Below, piece by piece: positions 9,400-20,148 of a stretch of 64,000 nucleotides of DNA. The number at the start of each line of letters is the position of its first letter. The stretch's first letter is position 1. Both the position numbers and the translations under genes were made by a program. A model generated the notes under the pieces. It was not told the origin of the DNA. It searched no databases and saw only the letters and a list, made by a program, of their open reading frames with translations. The DNA lies in the NCBI GenBank assembly GCA_025766275.1, contig JAFKAC010000019.1, forward strand, positions 843,743 to 907,742, in the 5' to 3' direction. This DNA comes from Lactarius indigo. Taxonomy: Eukaryota > Basidiomycota > Agaricomycetes > Russulales > Russulaceae.

Positions 9400-11921
9400 A
9401 TGCTCACTAAGCGTGCTATTTTGGCTTCATTGGCTGTGCGCGCCCTCTCTGTTCTTGCTTCACCAGTAGACAGGCTCGTAGTTCAAGACCCTTTCTCTTA
9501 CCGGGTATCAGACAACACCTGCGCCAGCACAGAGTCGACAGAACAGTTATCTCCCACCCCAGAGGTCTTCCTTGACGATGCCGTATTCACTGGTATCCGA
9601 AAAGGCGTAACGCATCAGTTCTTGGGCATCCCCTTCGCACACCCACCGTGGGCGCCCTTTTTTCACTGTCCTAAATAACTTCTCACGTTGTTATGTACAC
9701 AGGACGAATGAGCGGCGGTTGCGCCGACCAGAGCCTCTTCCACCATACCAAGGCCTACATTACGTTCAAGAATATGGCAAGTCTTGCCCACAGCAACGTT
9801 TGAGTCTTCCGAACGGGCTGGACTCGCAGCTAGTCAAAAATATCGGCAACGTCTTGAATTCATTCTATGAAGGCCTTACACCCGCGGACGAGGACTGTAA
9901 GGGTGGTGTTGTCCTCCCTATCTGCCGCGACTGAACTATTTTCGAAGGTCTTACCATCAACGTCGTGAAACCCTCAGATGCCACACCGAAGTCTAAGCTT
10001 CCCGTCATATTTGTGCGTATCTAGATACTCGCTGAGTGCCACGATGTTTACTTGGACAATCACATCGTTCCAGTGGATTTTCGGGGGTGGTTTTGAGATT
10101 GGTGGTCCCTCTACGTTTGTCTTGTCTTTTTTTTCGATCCGATTCGACGCCGTCTAACATCTAATCCACAGTTATGACGGTGGCAGTTTCGTTGCTCGTT
10201 CAATCGACATTGGCCAGCCAGTCATTTACGTCAGCGTGAATTATCGGTGAGGTTTTATATCCCAAGGCAGGGGGCTACTCTCTGATACAGATTGCTTCCA
10301 GGCTTTCTGGTGTGATGGGTAATTTCTTCCCACATGGATCGGGCTCTGATCTCTGTCTTCGCAGCATTTGGTTTCTTACCTGGAAAGGAAGTCAAAGCGG
10401 AGAAGGTCGGAAATCTTGGTCTCCAAGACCGTGAGTGAACGGCGCCTGCCTGGCGTGTTTCACTGACACTCGTGTCGTTTGCAGAACGCCTTGGCTTGAA
10501 GTGGGTGCAGAACTACATCTCAGAGTTCGGTGGTGACCCATCGAAAGTGACCATGTGAGCAACATCTCATATCGCACTTCGTTGGTTCCGTTGACTAAGT
10601 CGGGCCACAGCTGGGGAGAGAGCGCTGGCGCTATTTCTGTCGCTCTCCACATGCTGACGAACAACGGGAATGCTGAAGGGTTGTTCCGTGGCGGAATCAT
10701 GCAGTCTGGCGGACCCATCCCCGTCGGAGACATTGAGAATGGGCAGGGGTACTATGACTTCATGGTCGAAAAGACTGGTTGTACCAGGGCTTCGGACACG
10801 CTCGACTGTCTTCGCAAGGTGCCATACACTACATTCAAGAAAGCGATGGATGACTCTCCGAATGTCTTCGCGTATCAGGTGAGGGCTTATGGCCTTTTGT
10901 CGCTGCGTAGTCGTGTTCCTGATAGCTCCGCAGGGACTCGTGCTAGCTTGGTTACCTCGTGTCGATGGGGTTTTCCTGACAGAGCCACCGCAACATGCTG
11001 TCTTGCGTGGCAATGTGGCGAACGTGCCGATGATTACAGGTGTGTTCGCTGTGCCCGTTCCCGACTCGGGCGGAAGCTGACCTGGCATGTCAGGAAACTG
11101 CGACGACGAAGGCTCGTTATTCTCTGTATCCACGATCAACATCACGTAAGTGGGAACGTGTTGATGTACATTGAATCTTATCTCCCCCATAGGACCACGG
11201 CTGAACTGAAGGACTATATGAAACTGTACATGATGCCGAAAGCCAAGGACAGCCTAGTCGATCTCCTTCTCAAGTACTACCCGGATGACCAACGGGCCGG
11301 GTGTCCTTTCGACACCGGACTCAAGAATGTACTCAGTACAGTTGCCCACACCCAAACGTCACAGTTTAACAATACTTACACGATGGTGGTTAGGTCCACA
11401 ATTCAAGCGTGTTGCCGCCCTTCAAGGCGATTTCGTGTTCCACGCCCCGCGTCGGCTCCTTCTGAACTACAGGGCCGACAAGCAGAATTCGTGGGCGTTC
11501 AGTACGTTGATCCGTCGTGAAGTTCGACCTGCTACTTAATTTGCCTACGTCCTCGGTAGTCTTTAAGCGCGCTAAGACTTTGCCCTTCATCGGATCGGTA
11601 AGGGCCTGACTCGCTTCCCACGCCCGTTACAGGCTGACATCTCGCACCGCTCTCCAGGCCCATGGGACGGACCTCGTCAACGCCTTCGGTATAGGCTCTA
11701 CCAACGCGGAACTCAGGGATTATTTCATCCGGTTCACCAACAACCTCAACCCTAACGGCAAGAATGGTCGCGGAGTCCCGTGGCCCCAGTGGAACCCGAA
11801 AAAGCCTAAGGCAGCCATCTTCCAAGACAGTAATCTCTTCCCGATTATCGTCGGAGATGATAACTACCGCACCGATGCGCTCAGCTACGTCGCGAACATG
11901 TCCTTACTTTACCCCATCTAA
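9400..11921 (+). CDS. type-B carboxylesterase/lipase, secreted
   Basis: An alpha/beta-hydrolase of the carboxylesterase type-B family; it hydrolyses carboxylic esters, probably outside the cell. A signal peptide is visible at residues 1-20 (Lys-Arg, then a hydrophobic Leu/Ala core ending near LASP). Family landmarks in order: FLGIPFA, the oxyanion-hole WIFGGGF, VNYRLSAFGFLPG, the nucleophile motif GESAGA, a Glu in NCDDEG and a His in AHGTD, completing a Ser-Glu-His triad. Reading requires about 14 introns of 45-65 nt, for example 9648-9702 and 9897-9951; all have GT-AG ends and keep phase. One exon is only 8 nt (10302-10309). The protein is roughly 580 residues, normal for the family. The gene appears intact despite many stops in the unspliced frames. 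The substrate cannot be predicted. Confidence 0.9.
10302..10309 (+). other. 8-nt micro-exon of the carboxylesterase
   Basis: GCTTTCTG is bounded by ...ttccag on the left and gtgtga... on the right. Including it joins NYR to LSAFGF in frame, the exact family motif; skipping it shifts the frame before the catalytic Ser. It supplies the codons that complete Arg-Leu-Ser and the first base of Ala. Confidence 0.8.
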
Positions 11922-12259
11922 AGGAAGCACGCGAAGAAGGTATAAATCGGGTCAATCATACGCGGCTTCTTTCAACTTATCTCGAATGTGTACTCGCTCC
12001 ATACGAAAAAACTTAAACTCGCCTTATTTTTGTATCTACCGATTTCTTGAATCTGCCAAACGCTCTTGAGATTTGAAATTATTTTATCTTCCCCGGGCGT
12101 GTTCCGGTGCATCCAGTGGCGTAAACGAGTTGTATAGAAGTCGCAGGGCCAGCCCAGGACTCAGCGGACGAAGTGGTTGTCACGGGGGGCGGGGAGGCCT
12201 CGGGGGAAGCGTAGTTGACGTCATTGAGATCATCGAGTCCTTCTCAGCCACGAAGATTT

Positions 12260-12960
12260 TGAACACGTCGCGATGAAGTGTTCGTTGCCATCGCTGCCTG
12301 GGTCCGAGTTGGCATCGGCTTCGTAATATAGGCGCCCGTCGAGGTCGTAGGACCCAGAATGACCTCGAAACTGTAACTTGCTGCGTGTTGCATCAGAAGT
12401 TCGATGTCATATCGTCGCTATGTTTGCGATTTGCCAGGGGTCAACACTTGCCTGAGGACCGAGTCCGTAGTCATCCTTCAGAGTGGATTGGCACATCGGG
12501 AGGTGAAGACGGTTCTTAAGGATCTTGATGCGGCCAGCTTCTGCATACTATCTCCTTGGCCACGGGGAAATCGTGGATGCAAGGCCCGAGTTGATCATGA
12601 AAGATAGAGACGCGGATTCGCGCAATGTTTCTGTTGACAAAGAACGTATATTTCAAGTTTAGAATTGTGGGAGTGGAAGTAGGAATAGGAAGGGGCCAGT
12701 GGCCAATATCATCGTTGGTGGGCTAGGGTAAGAGAAGGCCGATAAACGATGTTGATGGGGGTGCGGGGGTCTGAAAAAGTTCTGGCATCGGGAGGCTTTG
12801 CGGGATGTGGGGGCACTGCGAATAAAGGACAAAGTACGATGGCTTTTGGATGGAACGACTGCATGTTTGTGAACAAGGTTATAGGTCCTTGGGGCCATGT
12901 TCAGAACCGCGATGCGATGCTGTCAGCGTGAATGTCTTGGTCACTTTTGAAAAAAATTGA
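12260..12960 (-). repeat. duplicated block X, copy 1
   Basis: About 700 bp related to blocks at 18220-18740, 23680-24190 and 26580-26960 (shared phrases such as atcgctgcctg..gtccgagttggca, cgggaggtgaa, ggaaggggccagtggcc, gggggtgcgggggtctgaaaa). In parts the minus strand reads as protein-like text (KLQFRGHS, with a counterpart KLQFRESLEF at the 26.7 kb copy), so X may descend from a minus-strand gene, now broken in all copies. I cannot name that gene. Confidence 0.7.
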
Positions 12961-13139
12961 AATCTCCAGTGAGCTTGCGGGCGAGGAGAGGAACCGCTTG
13001 GTTATGCAAGAACCTTCGATATATGTGACATGCGTGACCGTGCGGTAACTTGGTCACGGGAGCGTCGCACCGTCTTCCGCTGTACGACTCAGAGTGTACG
13101 AGTCATATGGCTAGTTATAAGAGTAGCCCCTCCAACCTC

Positions 13140-13331
13140 AGGGCTTAACCGGTTAACCCATTATCTACATAATCAATGGGCACTCCTAGGTTTGTATAAA
13201 GCCTTCGCTTACCACATTACTTGACTGACTGACCGAATTCTCGCCGCTACTCGCCAATCAGCCATCGTTCGGCCTCCCTGCCGAGTTTGCGTGGCACAGG
13301 CGAGAGTTACAGACATCCGACAACAATCATC
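13140..13331 (+). promoter_or_regulatory. conserved F-box upstream block 1, with CCAAT box
   Basis: About 190 bp shared by all five F-box copies (starts near 13140, 15300, 19985, 20500 and 24420). It includes attatctacat..atgggc, agccttcg, gaccgaattctcgcc, a CCAAT motif at 13254-13258 inside ccaatcagccat, then tccctgccgagttt and ggcacaggcgagagttacagacat just before the ATG. CCAAT boxes bind the HAP/NF-Y complex in fungi. Conservation across decayed intergenic DNA supports a promoter/5' UTR role. Confidence 0.65.
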
Positions 13332-14735
13332 ATGCTCCCCGATAGTGTCTTGCTTCAAATATTTGAGCTCTATCGAAACCATTCATATATTCCAAGTCGC
13401 TATCGTTATCCCAAGATATGGAAATGGCACGTACTGGCGCATGTATGCCAAACATGGCGCAAGCTCGTTTTTGCATCACCGCACCGTCTCGATCTCCGAA
13501 TTCACTGCACCTACGGGACTCCTGTCAGGAAGGATCTCGCTATCTGGCCACCCCTCCCTATCTCTATGGACTACCGTTCTGGGAAAAACCTTACGCTTAA
13601 CAATGAAGACAATGTCATTGCTATACTTGAGCAACCCGATCGCGTGTGTTTTATCAGGCTTGATCTAACGGGCTCACAGTCTGGAAAGGTGCCCACAATG
13701 ATGCAGGATCCATTTCCTGTACTGACGCATCTCGACATTGTCTCGCGGGATGGAAATGCATCTGTCCTTCCCGCCGGATTCTTGGGAGGCTCTGCGCCAC
13801 GTTTACAGACATTCGAATTACATGGCATTCCCTTTCCGACTTTACCGGTGCTTCTTTTGTCAGCCAGTGGCCTCATCTCCCTCAAACTTACCGATATACC
13901 CCCGACTGGTTACATTTCACCCGAGGCGATCGTTGCATCTTTGGCAGCATTGCCCAGGCTCGAATCATGTTTCATTGGATTCCAATCGACCACTGCCCTC
14001 CTTGATCGAATACGCCCACTTCCTGTAACGCGCAATGTTCTTCCTGCTCTCAAGATCTTCTACATAAAGGGCGCATTCGAATATCTGGAGGACCTCGTTT
14101 CCCAGATCGACTGCCCTCTCCTGAAGTGGCTCTCCATAGATTACTTGGGTCGGCTTGTTGACTTTCCGGTTGCGCAACTCTCCCAATTCGTTCGTCACTC
14201 AGTATGCCAAATAACCCCATCCAGGCATGCGCAAGTTACCATTTCAAGTTACTGTATCAACTTCGGCCTGAACCCAGGCTGTGTAATTGACATCTCACCC
14301 GAAAGGACCTACAGGCGAATTTTGCACATGGCCCAACTACTCATCGAATGTTCCGCGACACTCCTTGCCGTTGTCCATCTTGAGCTCGGGTTCGACGAAG
14401 ATCACCAATTAGAGGGTACGGACGACGTTGATTGGTTGCATCTCCTCCGCCAATTCTCCACTGTGCAGACGCTGCGCGTATATGGGCAGCTCGCAAAGCT
14501 CATTGCTCTTGCACTGGAAGGCATCACGGGGGAGATGGTCACCGAGGTGTTGCCATCCCTTCACTTGATTTGCTTACAAGACCAACCGGAATCATCTGTT
14601 GAGAAGTTCGTCACTACCCGCCGGCTCTCTGGTCGCTCGGTAACCGTCATCAACACGTACATAGAATACGCTGAAAGACTCAAGTCCTACGTCGGTGGAT
14701 CAGAGAATGTTCCAACCCAGTCGCGTACTCGATAG
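13332..14735 (+). CDS. F-box-like/LRR protein, array copy 1 (subfamily I)
   Basis: A single-exon gene of 467 codons. The start is the ATG opening MLPDSVLLQIFELYR, conserved across the array. The first 60 residues form an F-box-like motif (LPDSVLLQIF ... WHVLAHVCQTWRKLVFASP), which in this superfamily contacts Skp1 in SCF ubiquitin ligases. The rest is Leu-rich with repeated L.L..I/LP units (GFLGGSAPRLQTFELHGIPFP, TGYISPEAIVASLAALPRL), as expected for a leucine-rich substrate-binding solenoid. Such proteins are highly expanded in Agaricomycetes; targets are unknown. Its closest partners in the window are copies 3 and 4, with which it also shares 3' flank text. It appears intact. Confidence 0.85.
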   Translation: MLPDSVLLQIFELYRNHSYIPSRYRYPKIWKWHVLAHVCQTWRKLVFASPHRLDLRIHCTYGTPVRKDLAIWPPLPISMDYRSGKNLTLNNEDNVIAILEQPDRVCFIRLDLTGSQSGKVPTMMQDPFPVLTHLDIVSRDGNASVLPAGFLGGSAPRLQTFELHGIPFPTLPVLLLSASGLISLKLTDIPPTGYISPEAIVASLAALPRLESCFIGFQSTTALLDRIRPLPVTRNVLPALKIFYIKGAFEYLEDLVSQIDCPLLKWLSIDYLGRLVDFPVAQLSQFVRHSVCQITPSRHAQVTISSYCINFGLNPGCVIDISPERTYRRILHMAQLLIECSATLLAVVHLELGFDEDHQLEGTDDVDWLHLLRQFSTVQTLRVYGQLAKLIALALEGITGEMVTEVLPSLHLICLQDQPESSVEKFVTTRRLSGRSVTVINTYIEYAERLKSYVGGSENVPTQSRTR

Positions 14736-15299
14736 CTCGGTGTTTTACAATCAAATGAATCTGATTATTCCTGACGCATTTAGGATATGACCATACATGT
14801 AAATGAATATATGTGTGTTTCTTTAGATCACATTTGTCACGATACGTTGTCTGTACGAATTTCCCGAAGGACTTGTTGTCATGTGTAGATTTTGTGCAAA
14901 CTTAGTTGGCCGTCATTCACGGCACGGCCCATTTTCTGCTCACATTGGGAGTAACCGGTGCGACACCGCACGTCACGATCACGATCGCAGCAAGTTACTT
15001 CCTACTACAACAAGTAATGGATTTGTTGGCGGCCTCACATTCTTTCATTGTGTCGTGGTATTTCTCGTCAAGACCCCGCAGGACATGAGGAAGTCAACAA
15101 GCACGTGCCGCGATGTCGGAGTCGGAGTACGACGACAACTGGCCCGGAAGACTACGCACTTCGCAGCGCAGTAGCGTCAACCCGCAAAGGAAAAGACAAC
15201 GACGCCAATTCCAACTATTTCCACTGTACTGCGTTCCACATTTGAAAAGGATTACGACAGGTAGCGCTGGTACTTTCAAGTTGTAAACTAGAAGTAGAG
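14736..15299. repeat. 3' flank of copy 1 and partial duplicated spacer
   Basis: 14760-14880 matches the 3' flank of F-box copy 4 (caatg/gaatatat..ctttag..gttgtc). About 15020-15120 carries the phrase cctcacattctttcat..gtcaagaccccgcaggacatgaggaagtcaa, also found before the dynein fragments near 17285, 22900 and 27310. It stops before dynein-like sequence, so this unit lost its dynein piece. No gene is seen. Confidence 0.6.
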
Positions 15300-15472
15300 C
15301 GTATAACACGTTATCGATGGGCACCCGAAGGTTTGTCTAAGGCCTTCGTTCGCCACATGATTGGACTGATTGACCGGGTTCTCGCCGCTACTCTCCGATC
15401 AGCCATCACCCGGCTTCCCTGCCGAGCTTTTGTGACACAGACGAGAATTTCAGACATGCGACCACAATCAAC
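15300..15472 (+). promoter_or_regulatory. conserved F-box upstream block 2, CCAAT changed to CCGAT
   Basis: The same block as at 13140-13331, but the CCAAT pentamer reads CCGAT (15395-15399). The other four copies keep CCAAT. If the box matters, copy 2 may be expressed differently. Confidence 0.6.
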
Positions 15473-16864
15473 ATGCTCCCTGACAATGTCTTGCTCGATG
15501 TGTTTGACTTCTATCGAAGCTTCTATTTATATCTCGACATATGGAAATGGCACTTACTGGCGCATGTATGTCAAAGATGGCGACAACTCGTATTTGCGTC
15601 ACCGCGCCGTCTCAATCTCCGCATTCTCTGCACACCTAGAACTCAGATCAGGAACCTGGGTATCTGGCCAGCCTTTCCTATCATTGTGGATTCCAAATCC
15701 TATTCTGGGAACAGACTCACGCCTAACGACGAGGGCAATCTTATTGCTGCACTGGAATACCCCGATCGTTTGTGTGGTATCAGGATTGTGGTGACAGGCT
15801 CGCAGTTATTGGAAAAGATGGCCACGGTGATGCAGGAGCCGTTTCCAATGCTGAAGCATCTCGAAATTATCTCGGAGGGTGGAAATCCACTGGTCCTTCC
15901 CGCCAACTTCTTGGGAGGATCTGCACCGTGTCTACGGTATATCCACTTACACGGCATTCCCTTTCCGGCATTACCAACGCTTCTTTCGCCCACCAGTGAT
16001 CACCTCGTCACCCTCAACCTTTGCCGTATACCTCCGACTGGTTACATTTCGCCCGAGGCGATGGTCGCATGTTTGGCTGCACTTCCCAGGCTCAATAACG
16101 TTATCATTGGATTCCTATCGGCTACCTCCCGCCCCGATCGAATACTACCCTCGCCTCCCATGACACGGATTGACATTCCTTCTCTTAGGGTCTTTCGATT
16201 CAGGGGATATAGCGAGTATTTAGAGGACCTCGTCACCCGAATCGACTGCCCTCAACTGCACCAGATCGACATATATTACTTAAATTGGCTTGTTGACTCT
16301 CAAGTCCCGCAGCTCTCCAAGTTTTTCCGTCGCTCAGTAGGCCCTGAGTTAAATCCATCCAGGCCTGTACCCGTTAGATTTTTCAGTGGCGAGGTCTACT
16401 TCAACTTGTACCGTCATGCAAACTATCCAGGCTCGGATCAGCACCCTGCTATTATCATATCGTGCGAAGCGAGTAATTGGCAAGTTTCCCACATGACCCA
16501 GGTGCTCGGTCAATTTTCCGCGACACTCTCCACTGCTGTTCATCTCGAGCTTGCGGCCGAACTGGAGGAAGATCTAGAGGGTGGAAACGGCGTTCAATGG
16601 CTGGAATTCCTCCGCCAATTCCCCACCGTGCAGACTCTGCATGTAGATCAGGCCTGGGGGCTTGCGCGTCACATTGCTCTTGCACTGGAAGTCGCTACGA
16701 TGGACACGATCGCCGGAGTGTTGCCATCCCTTGAGTTGATTCGCTTAGAGGGGCAGCCGGCATCATCTGTGGAGAAGTTTGTCGCTGCTCGCTGGCTGTC
16801 TGGTCGCCCTGTGACCGTCATCGACACAAAAGCGGAATTCAATAAGACTCGAGTCCTACATTAG
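15473..16864 (+). CDS. F-box-like/LRR protein, array copy 2 (subfamily II)
   Basis: A single exon of 463 codons starting MLPDNVLLDVFDFYR. The F-box-like N-terminus (WHLLAHVCQRWRQLVFASPRRL) is followed by Leu-rich repeats, as in copy 1. It is closest to copy 5: both read LNLRI.CTP near residue 60, share PELNLSRP, and share about 300 bp of 3' flank. The last residues (EFNKTRVLH) are out of register with copy 5 (EFEKRLESYISN): a small deletion near 16844 shifted the frame and moved the stop a few codons upstream. The rest is intact. Probable Skp1-binding adaptor; target unknown. Confidence 0.85.
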   Translation: MLPDNVLLDVFDFYRSFYLYLDIWKWHLLAHVCQRWRQLVFASPRRLNLRILCTPRTQIRNLGIWPAFPIIVDSKSYSGNRLTPNDEGNLIAALEYPDRLCGIRIVVTGSQLLEKMATVMQEPFPMLKHLEIISEGGNPLVLPANFLGGSAPCLRYIHLHGIPFPALPTLLSPTSDHLVTLNLCRIPPTGYISPEAMVACLAALPRLNNVIIGFLSATSRPDRILPSPPMTRIDIPSLRVFRFRGYSEYLEDLVTRIDCPQLHQIDIYYLNWLVDSQVPQLSKFFRRSVGPELNPSRPVPVRFFSGEVYFNLYRHANYPGSDQHPAIIISCEASNWQVSHMTQVLGQFSATLSTAVHLELAAELEEDLEGGNGVQWLEFLRQFPTVQTLHVDQAWGLARHIALALEVATMDTIAGVLPSLELIRLEGQPASSVEKFVAARWLSGRPVTVIDTKAEFNKTRVLH

Positions 16865-17299
16865 CAAATAAGAGAACGTTCCATGATACAGTACTGGTTG
16901 CATACTCCATGGCATGGTATTCCATAATCAGACGGTTTTATTCGCTCCTGACACATTTTTAGGAGATGACCTTTCACATAGACGAATATATATATATATA
17001 TATATGCTTTTGACTGTATTCTCACAATAAGTGCATCCGACACGAATCATTTGTCGTGATTGGTCTTGGACTAATCGCCCTGTTACCCGTCAATGACAGC
17101 ACGGCGCAAATGGGTTCTACACCTGAGTGTTCTATAATCGTGAGCAACCACAACACGATATAGGCGGTCAGAAAAGTGGAGAGGGCGGAGCTGGTAGTGT
17201 CCGAGTCGCGTTCGGGCTGTCATTCTGACTCATTCACCTGCGCTTGGTCACATACAAATCGGTGGCACACCAACATGCAATGCATTGGTTAGTTGCCTC
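16865..17299. repeat. 3' flank shared with copy 5, with (TA)n microsatellite
   Basis: 16960-17240 aligns with 26040-26290 (acatagacgaat, ctgcattctcacaat, gagagggtgg/gcggagctgg). Relative to that copy it has an expanded (TA)n run at about 16987-17005. No gene is seen. Confidence 0.65.
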
Positions 17300-17920
17300 A
17301 CGTTCTTCCATCATGGCCGCCGAAAAAAAACGATTAAGTGGTAAAAATAGAGCGAAAAGAGCGAGAAGTACACCATCCTCATCGTTAGAAGCATCGTGCA
17401 CCACCAGTCAGACCCTCAATCTACTGGTGCTCTAGGTCATTGCGTGCATTTCTTTTATCGCGTTTCCAAGCTTCACGCGGAATCGCAATAGAATATCGCA
17501 TTGCCACGTGTCGCACTTGGCGTTTACCCGCGCCTGTACCTGTTCATAATTCACGTCACGCACCCCAGACCCAAACTTTTTCGTCTCCGGCATGTTCAAC
17601 ATTGCTCACGCGCTCAATCTCAGTCAGGAACTGAAGCCAACACGTGAGCAGATCGACGAGGCGATTGAACACACATTCTCCAACTGACAACGTAATCTTT
17701 CAGCTGTTGTACCTGGGACCTGATGCTCAAGAATGATCGCTTTGGCATGTCGCCAGCGAATTTCGTGAGCTTCGAAGGAAATAGTTTTCATGAGACCAGT
17801 TCAAATTGGCCACGCGCCAATAGAGTATACAATGTCCTTGATGTTGCCATACCTCAGTGCCGTGACTTTGTTCACGTGAACTTCAATGAAAGGCAAACTC
17901 AGTCCCTTGTCGGGCTGTGA
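17300..17920 (-). pseudogene. dynein heavy chain tail fragment, decayed copy D1
   Basis: The plus-strand text aligns with 27450-28015, which is the last part of the dynein-like gene (e.g. cagaccctcaat.tactggtgct, gtacctgttcataattcacg, cttcagctgttgtacct, agtatacaatgtc). The minus-strand reading is destroyed by stops and by internal deletions, including one near 17690 relative to the 27.8 kb copy. It is the oldest-looking of the two decayed copies. It follows F-box copy 2, as D2 follows copy 4 and the real gene follows copy 5. Confidence 0.8.
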
Positions 17921-18219
17921 ACCATCAGCCGCTTGCCCGAATGAACAGGCTTCGACACAACGGCGACCGAGGCACTCAACGAAATCCCCGCAGATGGGTA
18001 TGCCACTAGTGAAGATTTGTGAGTGGGTGTGATTTAGTCAGGCTTACTCTCAAAGGTCAATCCCAAGAGTTGTTCCATCGGAGCCGGCCTGATACTGGTA
18101 CCGCATGGTGTGGGGGCGGTAATCGCGGAGGTGGAAGTGAGGACTCAAGAGAGGAGTCGATGTCCCTAAGGGTCACAGATCATTCTTGGCCCATGATGAC
18201 ATTTCGAACGAGTTGTAAA

Positions 18220-18740
18220 AGTACAGTAGCACTCTGAGTCAGCGTTGTATTTGTTATTATCGCTGCCTGTGTCCAGGTTGGCATATGTAATAAACGCACC
18301 CACTGAGGTTTCAGGGCCCATTTCCCTCCAGAATGACTGGAAACCTCAATAACTCTCGAAACTTTGACTTGCTGGGTGGAGCGGCCTGAGAGCGTCACAC
18401 CGGAAGGTCAGTGTCATGTTGTCGCAAGAGTAACTGCTTGTCATTGTAGCGTTTAACCGGTGTCAACACTCGCCTAAGGACCGAGCCCGTGTCTGTCGTT
18501 CGGAATGAGTTGGCCTACCGGGAGGTGAACACGATTATTAAAGATCAACACGCCGGCTGCTGTCCACCTATTCCTCAACTGTGGGGCATCAGTGGACGGG
18601 TGTCCGAGTCATCGAGGGCTATGGTCAAGAAGCTTCGGTAGTATGTGAGAACAACGCAAATCGTTACGAATGCGATACTAACTGTAACCGAGAGCTCAAC
18701 AAACTTGGAGAGACCTGTGCAAGAGCAATGGGCACGTGCC
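18220..18740 (-). repeat. duplicated block X, copy 2
   Basis: Matches block X copies 1 and 4 (atcgctgcctgtgtcc, ctcgaaactttgacttgctg, gtcaacactcgcctaaggac, ctaccgggaggtgaa, gtccgagtcatc). No intact frame is left. Confidence 0.65.
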
Positions 18741-18852
18741 GCGTGTTGGATTAGTAATCTGTCACATGACCTGGACAAATATGTTCCAGCTTGGTCACCA
18801 TGAAGAGTGGGGCCAGATCAGTGCATGTAAAACAATCCACCTTGGTAACCCA

Positions 18853-18926
18853 TGGCTAGGTAGCTCAGTTGGTAGCAGCACCTGGTATATATCCAGAAGG
18901 CCTGGGTTCAAACCCCAGTCTGGTCA
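18853..18926 (+). tRNA. tRNA-like sequence, probably pseudo or SINE head
   Basis: Seventy-four bases with a 7-bp acceptor stem (TGGCTAG with CTGGTCA, allowing wobble), an A-box-like tagctcagttgg, and a perfect T arm (ctggg ttcaaac cccag) holding the B box. The D arm is irregular and the anticodon loop reads TATATAT with A instead of the universal U33, so it is unlikely to be a working tRNA. It sits in repeat-rich DNA just before a hAT element, which fits a tRNA-derived SINE head or pseudogene. Confidence 0.5.
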
Positions 18927-19033
18927 CTATTATGCAAAACTCTAACACCGCGATGTCGGTTGGAGTTGAGCTCAGGCCCGGCCAGAAGCCAAGCCAGTCT
19001 CATCGGGCCAGAGGTTCTGCAACCTGAAGGGAC

Positions 19034-19835
19034 TAGTGATTTGCCGGCCCAGCCTGGAAGCCGGAAGCCAGCCCAAGCCAGCCGCTGGAAGCCAGGCCGA
19101 GCTGGAGCCGTAAGTCAGGCTTTTGCGGCCTGTGGCTCAGGCTTGAAATTCTCTGGGCCGGGGGATACGGCCTGCATCTCGGCTTCAAAATTGCAGGCTA
19201 CAGGCCGAAAAAAAATAAAATTAAACAACTGCCAGTCACAGTACATGTCGCCAACCTCCTCACAGTATGTACGCCCCCATTCTCTGTATGCTGCCCCTCT
19301 CTCAGGCTGATTCACCATCTAGTCGTCAAGTTCTCCTAACATTTGAGCTCTGTGTCAGTGTGGCTCATTATTTTAATTCTCCAGCTTTCTGCACTTGTGC
19401 GCGGCACTATTGGCTCGAATAAAACGTGTTCCCGACTCATGCGACTAGTTATATGAAGTTTCGTGTCACGCGCAAACGTGCATGACCATTTCGACCACCT
19501 TCAACCACCCAACCTTGTTTCTGTTCCCGACCCCACCGCATGTCCACGCACATTTAGCCCTTCAAGAGCAACACGTCCCTAACTATTGCAAACCAATATA
19601 TGATGGCGCACGTCCCGCGGACGCGTGCACAACACCTTGCGATGTATCGCATGCCCCAAGACCTGCACATGTCTTGGGTCTTTGTTCCTCTCAAAAATTC
19701 CCAAAGCCACGGCCTGAAAGCCGGGCCAGCCCAAGCCATGGGTGGCGGCTCAGGCCTCACATTTTCCAGGCCTAAGCCTCTCAAAGCTGGGCCTAAGCCG
19801 CAGCTTTCAGGCCAAGCCGGGCCGGCAAATCACTA
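19034..19835. mobile_element. non-autonomous hAT-type transposon, 8-bp target duplication
   Basis: An 802-bp element. Terminal inverted repeats TAGTGATTTGCCGGC... and ...GCCGGCAAATCACTA match for about 18 bases. Both ends are flanked by the identical octamer gaagggac (19026-19033 and 19836-19843). Eight-base duplications with short TIRs are the hAT signature. Subterminal regions are packed with ggcc/aagcc-type repeats, the usual transposase-binding arrangement in this superfamily. No transposase frame is present, so it must have moved using an enzyme encoded elsewhere. Confidence 0.92.
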
Positions 19836-19984
19836 GAAGGGACAAAACAAGTACCCCTTCTCCCACTGGAACTGTTCCCACTGCACCGCGTTCCACAGCA
19901 GCTGGACAGAATTACGACCCATAGCGCTGGTACTAGTATAAGTGTAGCAGCTTCAAGTCCTCGAGGCATAATTCGCCCTCGTTT

Positions 19985-20148
19985 TCAACTTGAATGGGCA
20001 CTCAAAGGTTGTCCAAAGCCTTCGTTTGCTATGTCACAGGACTGGTTGACCAAATTCTCGCCGCTACTCACCAATCAGCCATTGTCTAGCCTCCCTGCCG
20101 AGTTTGTGTGGCACAGGCGGAAGTTACAGACATGCGATGACAATCAAC
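19985..20148 (+). promoter_or_regulatory. conserved F-box upstream block 3, with CCAAT box
   Basis: Same block as at 13140, with CCAAT at 20071-20075 and ggcacaggcggaagttacagacat before the ATG. Confidence 0.6.

Noticed and set aside
9648..11921. Calling the carboxylesterase a pseudogene because of many stops
   Set aside because: Every interruption coincides with a short GT-AG intron that restores the family motifs in frame, and the triad is complete.
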